A stretch of 64,000 nt of DNA, from contig AGIQ01000004.1 in the NCBI GenBank assembly GCA_000230935.2, positions 372,001 to 436,000 of the forward strand, given 5' to 3'. Within the stretch, counting starts at the first letter, position 1; each line of letters begins with the position of its first letter. A program made the translations under genes and the position numbers. The stretch comes from Mycolicibacterium rhodesiae JS60 (GTDB taxonomy: Bacteria; Actinomycetota; Actinomycetes; Mycobacteriales; Mycobacteriaceae). Positions 46,606 through 56,289 of this stretch are shown in pieces. The notes beneath the pieces are model-generated. The model had not been told where the DNA came from. It worked only from the letters and a program-made list of their open reading frames with translations, and ran no database searches.

Positions 46606-47841
46606 ATGCCGGACATCGCGGTCACCACCGGCGGGCGGCGTGGCTTCTTCGTCACCTTCACGGTGTTGCTGGCGGTATGGGCCGCCGTGTTGCTGACGAT
46701 CGCGCTGACCGTGATCCCCGACGGCTACTGGTATTCCTACTTCGCCATCGACTACACCGTGGGTTTCATTCGGCGCGGACTGGCCGGCGAGATCCTGGGC
46801 CTGTTCGGCTCGGCGCACTACTTCGGTGGGCTGGCCGTGCTGCGCTGGGTGCCGACGGCGTTCTTCGTTCTGGGTCTCGCCGCGGTGGCGAGGTCGGTGG
46901 CGCTGAAGTCCGGTCGCTCGCAACGACGGCGGCTGCTGGCCATGCTGATTCCCGTCCTGCCGTTCGGGTTCGCGTTCGGGTTGTTCTCGGCGCGCACCGA
47001 CCTGCTGGGCGGCGCGGCACTCGCCGCCTTCGCCGTGGTCCTGACCAAGGTCACCACCACCCGCGCGACCCTGGCCGCCAGCGCCGTCTACGGCGCGACG
47101 CTGGCGGTGCTGACGCTGATCCACGAGGCGACGCCGTTCCTCTTCGGCCTCGGTGTGCTGGCGGCGCTGGCCGTCCTGGCGGACCGGCTGTGCGCCAGAG
47201 GGTTTCGGGCCAGTGTCGTGCTGTCGCTCGGGCCCGCGGTAGTGGTCGCGATGGCCCTGGCCGCATTCGGCCGGCGGAAGGTGTCGCCCCAGCTGTGCGA
47301 GCTGGTGCAACACGGGCCGATGAACCATCCGCTGGCCGGCAAGCCCACCATCGGCCAGCTGCTGAGCGGCTTCCACTACTACGTCGACTACCACGACTGG
47401 TTCTGCCGGGCGTTCCTGCCGCTGTTCGACATGAATTTTTCCGAAGGCGTGCGCTTCGTCGGCAGCATCGGCGTTGTGGCGCTGGCCGGCTCGACGGTCT
47501 ACGGGATCGTGACGCTGATCATCAGCATGCTGGCCATCGGCCACGTCTCGGGTGTCCCGGTCCGGCGGTTCACGGCGCTGCTGCGTTCCCGTCCCCTGGC
47601 GATGCTCATCGGCCTGGTGATGCTCCTGCCGGTGTTCGCCACCGGCGTGGACTGGGTCCGCTGGTGGGTCATCATCGCGTTCGATCTGGGCATCGTATTT
47701 TTGCTGTACACCCGCGATCAGCCCGAAATCGATGAGCCACCCACCCGCCGCACCTTGGTCGTGTTCGCCGTCGGCGCCATCTTGCTGGCGGTGATCCCGA
47801 TCGGCATCATTCCCGGCTTCGGCGCGCCGGTTCCGATGTAG
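46606..47841 (+). CDS. Polytopic membrane protein, function unknown
   Basis: A 411-residue protein with roughly ten transmembrane helices. An extracytoplasmic loop near residue 40-60 (IPDGYWYSYFAIDYTVGFIRRGLAGEILGL) and a long hydrophilic loop near 225-280 (CELVQHGPMNHPLAGKPTIGQLLSGFHYYVDYHDWFCR) stand out. The layout of one conserved acidic/aromatic first loop and large second loop recalls GT-C glycosyltransferases or polymerase-type proteins, but I see no diagnostic motif. It is preceded by a leaderless promoter and followed after 27 nt by the SecD-P1-like gene. Confidence 0.75.
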   Translation: MPDIAVTTGGRRGFFVTFTVLLAVWAAVLLTIALTVIPDGYWYSYFAIDYTVGFIRRGLAGEILGLFGSAHYFGGLAVLRWVPTAFFVLGLAAVARSVALKSGRSQRRRLLAMLIPVLPFGFAFGLFSARTDLLGGAALAAFAVVLTKVTTTRATLAASAVYGATLAVLTLIHEATPFLFGLGVLAALAVLADRLCARGFRASVVLSLGPAVVVAMALAAFGRRKVSPQLCELVQHGPMNHPLAGKPTIGQLLSGFHYYVDYHDWFCRAFLPLFDMNFSEGVRFVGSIGVVALAGSTVYGIVTLIISMLAIGHVSGVPVRRFTALLRSRPLAMLIGLVMLLPVFATGVDWVRWWVIIAFDLGIVFLLYTRDQPEIDEPPTRRTLVVFAVGAILLAVIPIGIIPGFGAPVPM

Positions 47842-47868
47842 GCCAACAGAACCCAGATCGAGGAGCGC

Positions 47869-48462
47869 ATGTCACAGACCCCACGCAACCGGAAAATCAT
47901 GATCGCCGCCGTCGCCGCGCTGGCGTCACTGGCGATCGTGGTGCCGCTGATCGCCGTGCTGCTCACCCCGGGCATTCTGTTCAATCGCCAGGACCCGATG
48001 GCGGCGCTGACCACCACCACGACCACCCCGCCGCCGCTGACCATCAAGCCGCTCCAACTGCGGTCGGTCAACGAGATGTACGTCATCCGGCCAGGTGACT
48101 GCGACCCGAAGCCGCCCGTCCCGCCGGATCAGCCGCTGCGCATCTGCGACCTCGCCAAGACCGCGCTGTTCGATCTGGGGCCCGAGGTCCTGACGCTTCA
48201 GCTCACGGACGTGGACTCGTTCCTGAACCCATTGACCGCCAAGCAGATCGTGCAGGTCAGCATGACCCCAGAGTCGACGAAGGCGTTCGCCGAATACACC
48301 GGCTCCCACATCGACCAGCAGGTCGCGTTCGTGCGGTCCGGTGTGGTCGTATGGGCGCCGAAGATCACCGAGAAGATCGATGGCGACACACTGCAGCTCT
48401 CTGGTGAGGTGACGGAGGAGCAGGCGCGCGAGATGGCCCGGATGCTCAAGGACGAGGCCTAG
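47869..48462 (+). CDS. Membrane-anchored orphan SecD-P1-like domain
   Basis: A 197-residue protein with a GAGGAGC ribosome-binding site. A basic N-terminus and one helix (IMIAAVAALASLAIVVPLIAVLL) anchor it; a Thr/Pro linker follows. Residues ~60-197 look like the first periplasmic domain of SecD: IKPLQLRSVNEMY, a Cys pair (GDCDPK and RICDLA), LFDLGPEVLTLQLTDVD, VSMTPESTKAFAEYTGSHIDQQVAFVRSGVVVWAPKI and LSGEVTEEQAREMARML. Full SecD would have six helices and is absent here. It may modulate export or be an independent envelope protein. The homology is judged by eye. Confidence 0.75.
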   Translation: MSQTPRNRKIMIAAVAALASLAIVVPLIAVLLTPGILFNRQDPMAALTTTTTTPPPLTIKPLQLRSVNEMYVIRPGDCDPKPPVPPDQPLRICDLAKTALFDLGPEVLTLQLTDVDSFLNPLTAKQIVQVSMTPESTKAFAEYTGSHIDQQVAFVRSGVVVWAPKITEKIDGDTLQLSGEVTEEQAREMARMLKDEA

Positions 48463-48643
48463 AAGGCAATGCCGGGCTCCCGGTCGCTCGACGCACGAGA
48501 CGTAGCTCCAAGACCTTCTCGACTGGGTTCGCGGCGTGTCGTCGGCCTGGTGTTTCCAACCAATGGCTTTGCTGGTTTGATGTAGTCCATTGACGAAGCC
48601 GTATCGCTCGGGGCATTTCAGCCGATGATTGGGGGGAACTGTG

Positions 48644-51600
48644 ATGTATCGAGAGACGGTTGTCGGCGTCCGATTGTGTCCTGACCAGCGCGGACCACGG
48701 GAATCGACGTTATCCAGGTACGTCGGCCGCGTCGGCGCCCTGGCAGTTGCGCTCGGCATCGGCGGCGCGGTCACTGCGCTCTCCCCGATTGCCTGGGCCG
48801 ACGAGACGGGCGGCGTCCGATCGTCTGGGGACTCGCAACACAGTTCGCCAGCGGGTCCAACCAGCCGGCGCAACGACTCCACCGGACGGCCCAAACGGGA
48901 GGGGCCGAGCACGCCGGTGAAGCGGCAGGCCCGCGCCACTCCTCGTCCGGTGGCACCACGACAAGCGGCCAGGGCCGCCGCATCCGTGACCGCGCCGGTG
49001 GCGTTCGCGGCCCCGCTCGGCCCCGGCCCGACCGCACCGATGGGGCCTCCGGTGCTGTCGGAGGTACTCGCCTGGGCGCGCCGTCAGTTCGGCGTCCCCT
49101 CGATCAGCAGATCGGGGGTGCCCGGGGTCGCCCACTCGGCGGCGGCCCTCCCGGCGCATGCCGAAGGCGAGGATCACCCGGGGCTGCCCGATGACCTCGA
49201 GCGCACCACCTTGGTGGACGGACTCAACGAGCCCACCGACTTTCGTTTCCTCCCCGACGGCACCATTCTCATCAGCGAGAAGACCGGGGCCATCAAGGTC
49301 TATCAAAACGGACAGCTCAACGACACGCCGCTGATCACCCTCACGACTCGGAACGACGTCGAGCGCGGGTTGGCCGGCCTCGTGGTCGATCCGGACTTCG
49401 CCACCAATCACTACATCTATGTGTCCTACACCGCCGCCGACAACCACGAACAACTGACGCGCCTCACCGTGACGGGCTACACCGGTGATCCGACCACCGA
49501 AACCCTTTCCGCCGGTTCGGAACACGTCCTGTATCGGGTGAGCGACGAAGCGGCGAACTATCACCAGGGCGGAGGTATGCAGTTCGGCCCGGACGGCAAG
49601 CTGTACTGGGGGCTGGGCGACAACTTCGACTTCTCCAACTCCCAGAGCCTGAGCACCCCGCACGGCAAGATCCTGCGGCTCGACGTGCGTAACCTCAATC
49701 CGGACGGCACCGCGAGCGCGCCCGCCGACAATCCGTTCGTCAACACCCCTGGCGCCCTTCCGGAGATCTACGCCTACGGTTTGCGCAACCCGTTCCGCTT
49801 CGTGTTCGCCCCGACGGGTGAGCTCCTGGAAGCTGATGTGGGCGGTGCGGCCTGGGAAGAGATCAACGTCATCACGGCAGGCGCCAACTATGGCTGGCCG
49901 CTGGCCGAAGGTAGTTGCAGCAGTTGTGCATTCGTCAATCCCCTGTACGTCTATGCGCACACCGGACCGCCGTCGTACGCGGGTGCGATCTCATCGATCC
50001 TCGTCTACACCGGCGACGCTCTCGGAGCCGAATACACCGGCAAAGTCTTCATCGCCGATTACGCGCAGCAATGGCTGAAGGACCTCAGCTTCGACTCGCA
50101 GTACTCGAGCTTCATCGGCGCGAACATGTTCGACGACGCCGGTGGTACCACAGTGCAACTGCTGGAGGGGCCGGACGGAAACCTCTACCAGCTCACCATC
50201 TACCCCGGCACACTGTCGGTGATCGCGACTGCCGGCGGCAACCGCGCGCCCACCGCCGTCATCACGGCGACCCCGCCCAACGGCTATTCGCCACTGACAG
50301 TTGGTTTTTCGTCGGTTGGATCCAAAGATCCCGAAGACGCCTCCCTGACGTACTCGTGGGACTTCGGCGATCCGAACAGCGCCACAGACATTTCCGCCGA
50401 TCCCAACCCGACGTGGACCTACACCGCCAATGGCAGCTACACCGTCACATTGACAGTCAGCGACGGCGAGAAGACCGACCAGACAACCCAGAAGATCGTC
50501 GTCGGCAGCACTGCGCCCACGGTGACCATCACCTCCCCTGTCAACGAGTCCAAGTACGACGCCGGTGACAAGATCTCGTTCAGCGGAGTCGCCAACGACG
50601 CGGAAGATGGCACGCTGCCGGACAGCGCATACAAGTGGACGGTCGAATTCCATCACGCCGACCACATCCACCCGTTCGCCGACAACATCATCGGCCCCAG
50701 CGGATCGATCACGATTCCCACCGACGAGAGCAACGTCAACACCACCTGGTATCGCGTCATCTTGACCGTGACCGACAGCAGCGGTTTGTCGAGTTCGTCG
50801 TACGTCGACGTCAAACCGAACCTGGTCAATCTGACCTTCACCTCCACCGACCCCGAGGCCGTCTACACAATCGACGGAATCCCGCACAAGGGCACCTACA
50901 CCGAGCAGGCTGTGGTCGGCGTCAAGCGGATTGTCAACGTGCCCTCACCGCAGACCACGAGCGACGGAAACATCGTCTTCGGCGACTGGTCGGATGGTGG
51001 CGCGCAAACCCATACGATCACCACCCCCGGCACCGACACCACCTACACCGTGGTGTTCGACGATGCGAGCCCGCATCCGGTACCGGACCCGCTGTCGGTG
51101 GTCCGCCAGCTGGTCAACAACGAGCTCGACGGCCTCGTGCGGATCGCGAACGCGATGCAGAAGGCGTCCTCGCCTCTCTTCGACACTGTGGGAGGCCTAC
51201 CGATCGCCCTGTTGGGCGCCATCAACGAAGCGGTGGCGAATCCGGCCGAAGCCGCCGACATCCTGAACGGACTGAGTCACGACGTGGTGGCTGGTCTGGC
51301 GCAGGCGGCAGCGCCGCTCGTCAACGCGCTCACCGATGTCGTGGCGACGACTGCCCTGCGCACGACGGCCGCCGGTGCGGTCATGACAGCGAATCTCGTG
51401 CCGATCACCGCGGCGATGGTGAACGCTCCGGTGGCCATCGTCTCCGCGGTGCTGGACAGTGCGGGCCTGGTCCTGAAGTACCTCCTGAGCGTGGACAAAC
51501 TCGGCGTCGAGTCCGCCTTGAAATATGCGCCGGAGTCCATCGGTGGCGAGATCGCGGCGCAAACGGCCAATCTGGAAACCGCGATCAACGATCTGCGCTA

Positions 51601-51946
51601 CGGCCTGTTGGGCGCCCTGTCGATCGGCCTGCCGGACGAGGTTACGGACTCGCCGATTTCCGATGAAAATGCTCTTCTACCGCTTGAGGTTTCGTTGGCG
51701 AGGACCGCGCAGATCGCCAAGGTGGTCGGAGCCTCGGCCGGGAACATCGGGCAGGTCACCGGTGCCGGACTTCAGACGACGCTGAACGCGGCGGGAACGG
51801 GTCTGCAGAACTTCGTCACCGCCACGCTGAGCGGTCGGGATCCCCGGTCGGCGGCGATCGTGGCGTGGAGTGGGCTCGAACGGAAAGCCGGTGTCGGGCG
51901 GCGCGGGGTGCAGGACGCCGTCGAGGGCGTCCAAGACGCGCTCTGA
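48644..51946 (+). CDS. Large secreted PQQ-type sugar-dehydrogenase-like protein with PKD domain
   Basis: A 1100-residue exported protein; ATG at 48644 after GGGGGGAAC. The signal resembles other mycobacterial leaders (YVGRVGALAVALGIGGAVTAL). Residues ~60-185 are low complexity. About 188-530 is a six-bladed GSDH/Hedgehog-interacting-like propeller (DFRFLPDGTILISEKTG, GLAGLVVDPDF, HQGGGMQFGPDGKLYWGLGDN, YGLRNPFRF). A PKD domain follows at about 532-615 (YSWDFGDP), then two Ig-like segments to about 810. The C-terminus is an Ala/Val-rich helical tail to 1100. Likely surface carbohydrate oxidase or binder; enzymatic activity is unproven. Confidence 0.85.
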   Translation: MYRETVVGVRLCPDQRGPRESTLSRYVGRVGALAVALGIGGAVTALSPIAWADETGGVRSSGDSQHSSPAGPTSRRNDSTGRPKREGPSTPVKRQARATPRPVAPRQAARAAASVTAPVAFAAPLGPGPTAPMGPPVLSEVLAWARRQFGVPSISRSGVPGVAHSAAALPAHAEGEDHPGLPDDLERTTLVDGLNEPTDFRFLPDGTILISEKTGAIKVYQNGQLNDTPLITLTTRNDVERGLAGLVVDPDFATNHYIYVSYTAADNHEQLTRLTVTGYTGDPTTETLSAGSEHVLYRVSDEAANYHQGGGMQFGPDGKLYWGLGDNFDFSNSQSLSTPHGKILRLDVRNLNPDGTASAPADNPFVNTPGALPEIYAYGLRNPFRFVFAPTGELLEADVGGAAWEEINVITAGANYGWPLAEGSCSSCAFVNPLYVYAHTGPPSYAGAISSILVYTGDALGAEYTGKVFIADYAQQWLKDLSFDSQYSSFIGANMFDDAGGTTVQLLEGPDGNLYQLTIYPGTLSVIATAGGNRAPTAVITATPPNGYSPLTVGFSSVGSKDPEDASLTYSWDFGDPNSATDISADPNPTWTYTANGSYTVTLTVSDGEKTDQTTQKIVVGSTAPTVTITSPVNESKYDAGDKISFSGVANDAEDGTLPDSAYKWTVEFHHADHIHPFADNIIGPSGSITIPTDESNVNTTWYRVILTVTDSSGLSSSSYVDVKPNLVNLTFTSTDPEAVYTIDGIPHKGTYTEQAVVGVKRIVNVPSPQTTSDGNIVFGDWSDGGAQTHTITTPGTDTTYTVVFDDASPHPVPDPLSVVRQLVNNELDGLVRIANAMQKASSPLFDTVGGLPIALLGAINEAVANPAEAADILNGLSHDVVAGLAQAAAPLVNALTDVVATTALRTTAAGAVMTANLVPITAAMVNAPVAIVSAVLDSAGLVLKYLLSVDKLGVESALKYAPESIGGEIAAQTANLETAINDLRYGLLGALSIGLPDEVTDSPISDENALLPLEVSLARTAQIAKVVGASAGNIGQVTGAGLQTTLNAAGTGLQNFVTATLSGRDPRSAAIVAWSGLERKAGVGRRGVQDAVEGVQDAL

Positions 51947-51958
51947 CCGTCGGCTCGG

Positions 51959-52300
51959 CTAGGGGTGGGTGTACTCGATCAGGATGCCCGCGCCGATGCC
52001 GACGACGACCACGACCATGAACGCGGTGGCGCCGGGGACCAGATAGCGCGACAGCGGTGTCTGCCCGGCCGTCACGGTGGCGCGCACCCGCTGATAGCGC
52101 TGCCGGACCAGCAGCAGGGCGGCCAGTGCGGCAACCGTCGTCAGCAGGACACCGGGCCACGGCGGGAACCGTTCGACGATGCTCCAGCGCAGCACCAGCG
52201 CACCGACGGCCAGCACGCCGATGACCGTGCGCTGCCACGCGAGCGCCGTCCGCTCGGCAACCCCCGTCGCGTCGAGAAGGTCTTGATCAGGATCGTCCAT
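51959..52300 (-). CDS. DUF202 membrane protein (first of pair)
   Basis: A 113-residue protein with three transmembrane helices (about residues 26-42, 47-64 and 85-108) and the family motif RTALAWQRT near residue 17. It is transcribed after its neighbour with 4 nt between the genes. Both belong to the YidH/DUF202 family, unknown function. It converges on the end of the sugar-dehydrogenase-like gene. Confidence 0.82.
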   Translation of the reverse strand: MDDPDQDLLDATGVAERTALAWQRTVIGVLAVGALVLRWSIVERFPPWPGVLLTTVAALAALLLVRQRYQRVRATVTAGQTPLSRYLVPGATAFMVVVVVGIGAGILIEYTHP

Positions 52301-52304
52301 CTGC

Positions 52305-52670
52305 TCAGAATTCGGCGAGGTACACCAGGACCGCCGCGGCCACGATGATGATCCCGATACCGGAGACGATGATCCGGGGCATCGGGTCGGCCGGCAGGGA
52401 CCGCTTCTCCCGCAGTGCCCGCTCGGTGCGGTCCCAGCGCACGTACCCCCCGATCGTGACCGTCAGCGACAATGCCAGCAGTAACACCGTGATCACGATC
52501 CGCAACGGCCGCGGGCCGAAATCGTGGACCAGGCTGGCCAGCGCCACCGCGCCGGCCAGCAGCGCCAGCCCGGTGCGCAGCCACGCCAGAAACGTGCGCT
52601 CGTTGGCCAGGGTGAATCGGTAGTCGGGGTCGGTGCCCACGCTGCGCAGCGGGGGTTTGGGCGCGAACAT
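52305..52670 (-). CDS. DUF202 membrane protein (YidH type, second of pair)
   Basis: A 121-residue protein with three helices and the signature FTLANERTFLAWLRTGLALLAGAVAL, followed by a central RWDRTERALREKRSLP loop and a C-terminal helix. The ATG at 52670 (MFAPKPPLRSVG) is chosen over an upstream GTG since the family starts close to this point and an AGGGTGATCC site precedes it. It is divergent from dnaE1 with 70 bp between. Confidence 0.82.
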   Translation of the reverse strand: MFAPKPPLRSVGTDPDYRFTLANERTFLAWLRTGLALLAGAVALASLVHDFGPRPLRIVITVLLLALSLTVTIGGYVRWDRTERALREKRSLPADPMPRIIVSGIGIIIVAAAVLVYLAEF

Positions 52671-52725
52671 AAGGATCACCCTAGACACGTGCCGCGACAC
52701 GCCGAAGGCTGTCGGTCCGCGGCCC

Positions 52726-52740
52726 TAGACTGACGGGCCT
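52726..52740 (+). promoter_or_regulatory. Candidate promoter of dnaE1
   Basis: TAGACT (52726-52731) lies 9 nt before the dnaE1 ATG, and no Shine-Dalgarno sequence is visible in between. The transcript would be leaderless or nearly so. No clear -35 hexamer. Confidence 0.4.
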
Positions 52741-55700
52741 ATGGGTAAGAACGACTCCTTCGTACACCTTCACAACCACACCGAGTACTCGATGCTCGAC
52801 GGTGCCGCGAAGATCACGCCCATGCTGGCCGAGGCGCAACGCCTCGAGATGCCGGCCATCGGCATGACCGACCACGGAAACATGTTCGGGGCCAGCGAGT
52901 TTTACAACGCGGCCACCAAGGTCGGCATCAAGCCGATCATCGGTGTCGAGGCCTACATCGCGCCCGGTTCGCGATTCGACACCCGCCGCATCCTGTGGGG
53001 CGATCCGGGCCAGAAGAGCGACGACGTGTCGGGCAGCGGCTCCTACACGCACATGACGATGATGGCCGAGAACGCGACCGGCCTGCGCAACCTGTTCAAG
53101 CTGTCCTCGCGGGCCTCCTTCGAGGGGCAGCTGGGCAAGTGGTCGCGGATGGACGCCGAGATCATCGCCGAGCACGCCGAGGGCATCATCGCCACCACGG
53201 GCTGCCCGTCCGGTGAGGTGCAGACCCGGTTGCGGCTGGGGCACACCCAGGAGGCGCTGGAGTCGGCCGCCAAGTGGCGGGAGATCTTCGGCCCGGAGAA
53301 CTACTTCCTGGAGCTGATGGACCACGGGTTGTCCATCGAGCGCCGGGTCCGCGAGGGCCTGCTCGAGGTCGGCCGTAAGCTCGGCATCCGCCCGCTAGCC
53401 ACCAACGATTGCCACTACGTCACCCGGGACGCGTCGCACAATCACGAAGCGCTGCTGTGCATCCAGACCGGCAAGACGCTCTCGGACCCCAACCGGTTCA
53501 AGTTCGACGGCGACGGCTACTACTTGAAGTCGGCCGCTGAGATGCGGGCCCTGTGGGACGCCGAGGTTCCCGAGGCGTGCGATTCGACGCTGCTGATCGC
53601 CGACCGCGTGCAGTCCTACGCCGACGTGTGGACCCCGACCGACCGGATGCCGATCTTCCCGGTGCCCGACGGCCACGACCAGGGCAGCTGGCTGCGCCAC
53701 GAGGTGCAAGCCGGTCTGCGGCGGCGCTTTCCGGACGGGGTGCCGCCGGAGTACACCGAACGGGCCAGCTACGAGATCGACGTCATCTGCGGCAAGGGCT
53801 TCCCGTCGTACTTCCTGATCGTGGCCGACCTGATCAACTACGCGCGCTCCATCGACATCCGGGTCGGGCCGGGCCGCGGATCGGCGGCCGGCTCGCTGGT
53901 CGCCTATGCGCTGGGTATCACCAATATCGACCCGATCCCGCACGGCCTGCTCTTCGAGCGGTTCCTCAACCCGGAACGCCCGTCGGCACCCGATATCGAC
54001 ATCGACTTCGACGACCGTCGCCGCGGTGAGATGGTGCGCTACGCCGCCGAGAAGTGGGGCAGTGACCGGGTCGCCCAGGTCATCACCTTCGGCACCATCA
54101 AGACCAAAGCGGCGCTGAAGGATTCGGCCCGCGTCCACTACGGCCAGCCGGGCTTCGCGATCGCCGACCGGATCACCAAGGCGCTGCCGCCGCCGATCAT
54201 GGCCAAGGACATCCCGCTGTCGGGTATCACCGACCCGGACCACGAGCGGTACAAGGAGGCCGCCGAGGTCCGCGGTCTGATCGACACCGATCCCGACGTG
54301 CGCACCATCTACGAGACCGCGCGCGGGCTGGAGGGGTTGGTCCGCAACGCCGGCGTGCACGCGTGCGCGGTGATCATGAGCTCGGAGCCGCTCATCGATG
54401 CCATTCCGCTGTGGAAGCGGCCGCAGGACGGTGCGATCATCACCGGCTGGGACTACCCGTCGTGTGAGGCCATCGGCCTGCTGAAGATGGATTTCCTCGG
54501 CCTGCGGAACCTGACGATCATCGGCGACTGCATCGAGAACATCAAAGCCAACCGCGGTATCGACCTGGATCTCGACGCGCTGCCGTTCGACGATCCCAAG
54601 GCCTACGAACTCCTGGGCCGCGGCGACACGCTGGGCGTGTTCCAGCTCGACGGCGGGCCGATGCGGGATCTGCTGCGGCGCATGCAGCCGACCGAGTTCA
54701 ACGACATCGTCGCCGTGCTGGCCCTGTACCGGCCCGGCCCGATGGGCATGAACGCGCACAACGACTACGCCGACCGCAAGAACAACCGGCAGGCCATCAA
54801 GCCGATCCACCCCGAGCTCGAGGAACCGCTCAAGGAGATCCTGGCCGAAACCTACGGCCTGATCGTCTACCAAGAGCAGATCATGTTCATCGCGCAGAAG
54901 GTCGCCTCCTACTCTATGGGTAAGGCCGATGCGCTACGAAAAGCCATGGGCAAGAAGAAACTTGAGGTTCTGGAAGCCGAGTATCAGGGCTTCAAGGAGG
55001 GGATGACCGCCAACGGCTTCTCCGAGAAGGCGGTCAAGGCGCTGTGGGACACCATCCTCCCGTTCGCCGGTTACGCGTTCAACAAATCGCATGCCGCCGG
55101 CTACGGGCTGGTGTCCTACTGGACCGCCTACCTGAAGGCCAACTACCCGGCCGAGTACATGGCCGGGCTGCTCACCTCGGTCGGTGACGACAAGGACAAG
55201 GCCGCGGTCTATCTCGCCGACTGCCGTCGGCTGGGCATCACGGTGCTGCCGCCCGACGTCAACGAGTCGGTGCAGAACTTCGCCTCGGTGGACGACGACA
55301 TCCGGTTCGGACTCGGCGCCATCCGTAACGTCGGTGCCAACGTGGTCAGCTCGCTGATCGCCACCCGCACCCAGAAGGGCAAGTTCGCCGACTTCTCCGA
55401 CTACCTGAACAAGATCGACATCGCGGCCTGCAACAAGAAGGTCACCGAATCCTTGGTCAAGGCAGGTGCTTTCGATTCGCTGAAGCATCCCCGCAAGGGG
55501 CTGTTCCTGATCCACACCGACGCCGTCGACTCGGTGCTGGGCACCAAGAAGGCCGAGGCGATCGGTCAGTTCGACCTGTTCGGCGGCGGTGACGGAGGTG
55601 ACGCCGACGGTGCCGACGCGGCGTTCACCATCCGCGTGCCCGACGAGGAGTGGGACGACAAGCACAAGCTCGCGCTCGAGCGAGAGATGCTGGGGCTGTA

Positions 55701-56289
55701 TGTCTCCGGGCATCCGCTCAACGGGGTGGCCCATCTGCTCAACGCACAGGTCGATACCCAGATTCCGACCATCCTCGCCGGTGATGTCGCCAATGACACC
55801 CAGGTTCGCGTCGGCGGCATCCTGGCCGGTGTCAACCGTCGCGTCAACAAGAACGGAATGCCCTGGGCCTCAGCGCAGTTGGAGGACCTGAGCGGCGGCA
55901 TCGAGGTGATGTTCTTCCCGCAGACCTACACGCTGTTCGGTGCCGAGATCGCCGATGACGCCGTGGTCCTGGTCGGCGGCAAGGTCCGCATCCAGGACGA
56001 CCGGATCTCGCTGATCGCCAACGAGCTTGTGGTACCGGACTTTTCGAATGCCCAGGTGGACCGGCCGGTGGCGGTGAGTCTGCCCACCCGGCAGTGCACC
56101 ATCGACAAGGTCACCGCGCTCAAGCAGGTGCTGGCCCGGCATCCCGGCACCTCGCAGGTACACCTGAGGCTGATCAGCGGCGACCGCATCACCACGCTGG
56201 AACTCGATCAGTCGCTGCGGGTCACACCGTCCTCGGCACTCATGGGCGACTTGAAGGCGCTGCTGGGCCCCGGTTGCCTAGGCGGCTAG
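52741..56289 (+). CDS. dnaE1: DNA polymerase III alpha subunit DnaE1
   Basis: Replicative C-family polymerase, 1182 residues (1184 in M. tuberculosis). The N-terminal PHP domain (FVHLHNHTEYSMLDGAAKI, MTDHGNMFG) carries the proofreading exonuclease in mycobacteria. The catalytic palm shows RPSAPDIDIDFDDRRR and VGPGRGSAAGS; fingers and tandem helix-hairpin-helix regions follow. An OB-fold near 990-1070 starts VGGILAGVNRRVNKNG. All PHP histidines at the start are present. The gene shares only the 4-nt convergent overlap with the FkbM gene at its end. Confidence 0.97.
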   Translation: MGKNDSFVHLHNHTEYSMLDGAAKITPMLAEAQRLEMPAIGMTDHGNMFGASEFYNAATKVGIKPIIGVEAYIAPGSRFDTRRILWGDPGQKSDDVSGSGSYTHMTMMAENATGLRNLFKLSSRASFEGQLGKWSRMDAEIIAEHAEGIIATTGCPSGEVQTRLRLGHTQEALESAAKWREIFGPENYFLELMDHGLSIERRVREGLLEVGRKLGIRPLATNDCHYVTRDASHNHEALLCIQTGKTLSDPNRFKFDGDGYYLKSAAEMRALWDAEVPEACDSTLLIADRVQSYADVWTPTDRMPIFPVPDGHDQGSWLRHEVQAGLRRRFPDGVPPEYTERASYEIDVICGKGFPSYFLIVADLINYARSIDIRVGPGRGSAAGSLVAYALGITNIDPIPHGLLFERFLNPERPSAPDIDIDFDDRRRGEMVRYAAEKWGSDRVAQVITFGTIKTKAALKDSARVHYGQPGFAIADRITKALPPPIMAKDIPLSGITDPDHERYKEAAEVRGLIDTDPDVRTIYETARGLEGLVRNAGVHACAVIMSSEPLIDAIPLWKRPQDGAIITGWDYPSCEAIGLLKMDFLGLRNLTIIGDCIENIKANRGIDLDLDALPFDDPKAYELLGRGDTLGVFQLDGGPMRDLLRRMQPTEFNDIVAVLALYRPGPMGMNAHNDYADRKNNRQAIKPIHPELEEPLKEILAETYGLIVYQEQIMFIAQKVASYSMGKADALRKAMGKKKLEVLEAEYQGFKEGMTANGFSEKAVKALWDTILPFAGYAFNKSHAAGYGLVSYWTAYLKANYPAEYMAGLLTSVGDDKDKAAVYLADCRRLGITVLPPDVNESVQNFASVDDDIRFGLGAIRNVGANVVSSLIATRTQKGKFADFSDYLNKIDIAACNKKVTESLVKAGAFDSLKHPRKGLFLIHTDAVDSVLGTKKAEAIGQFDLFGGGDGGDADGADAAFTIRVPDEEWDDKHKLALEREMLGLYVSGHPLNGVAHLLNAQVDTQIPTILAGDVANDTQVRVGGILAGVNRRVNKNGMPWASAQLEDLSGGIEVMFFPQTYTLFGAEIADDAVVLVGGKVRIQDDRISLIANELVVPDFSNAQVDRPVAVSLPTRQCTIDKVTALKQVLARHPGTSQVHLRLISGDRITTLELDQSLRVTPSSALMGDLKALLGPGCLGG

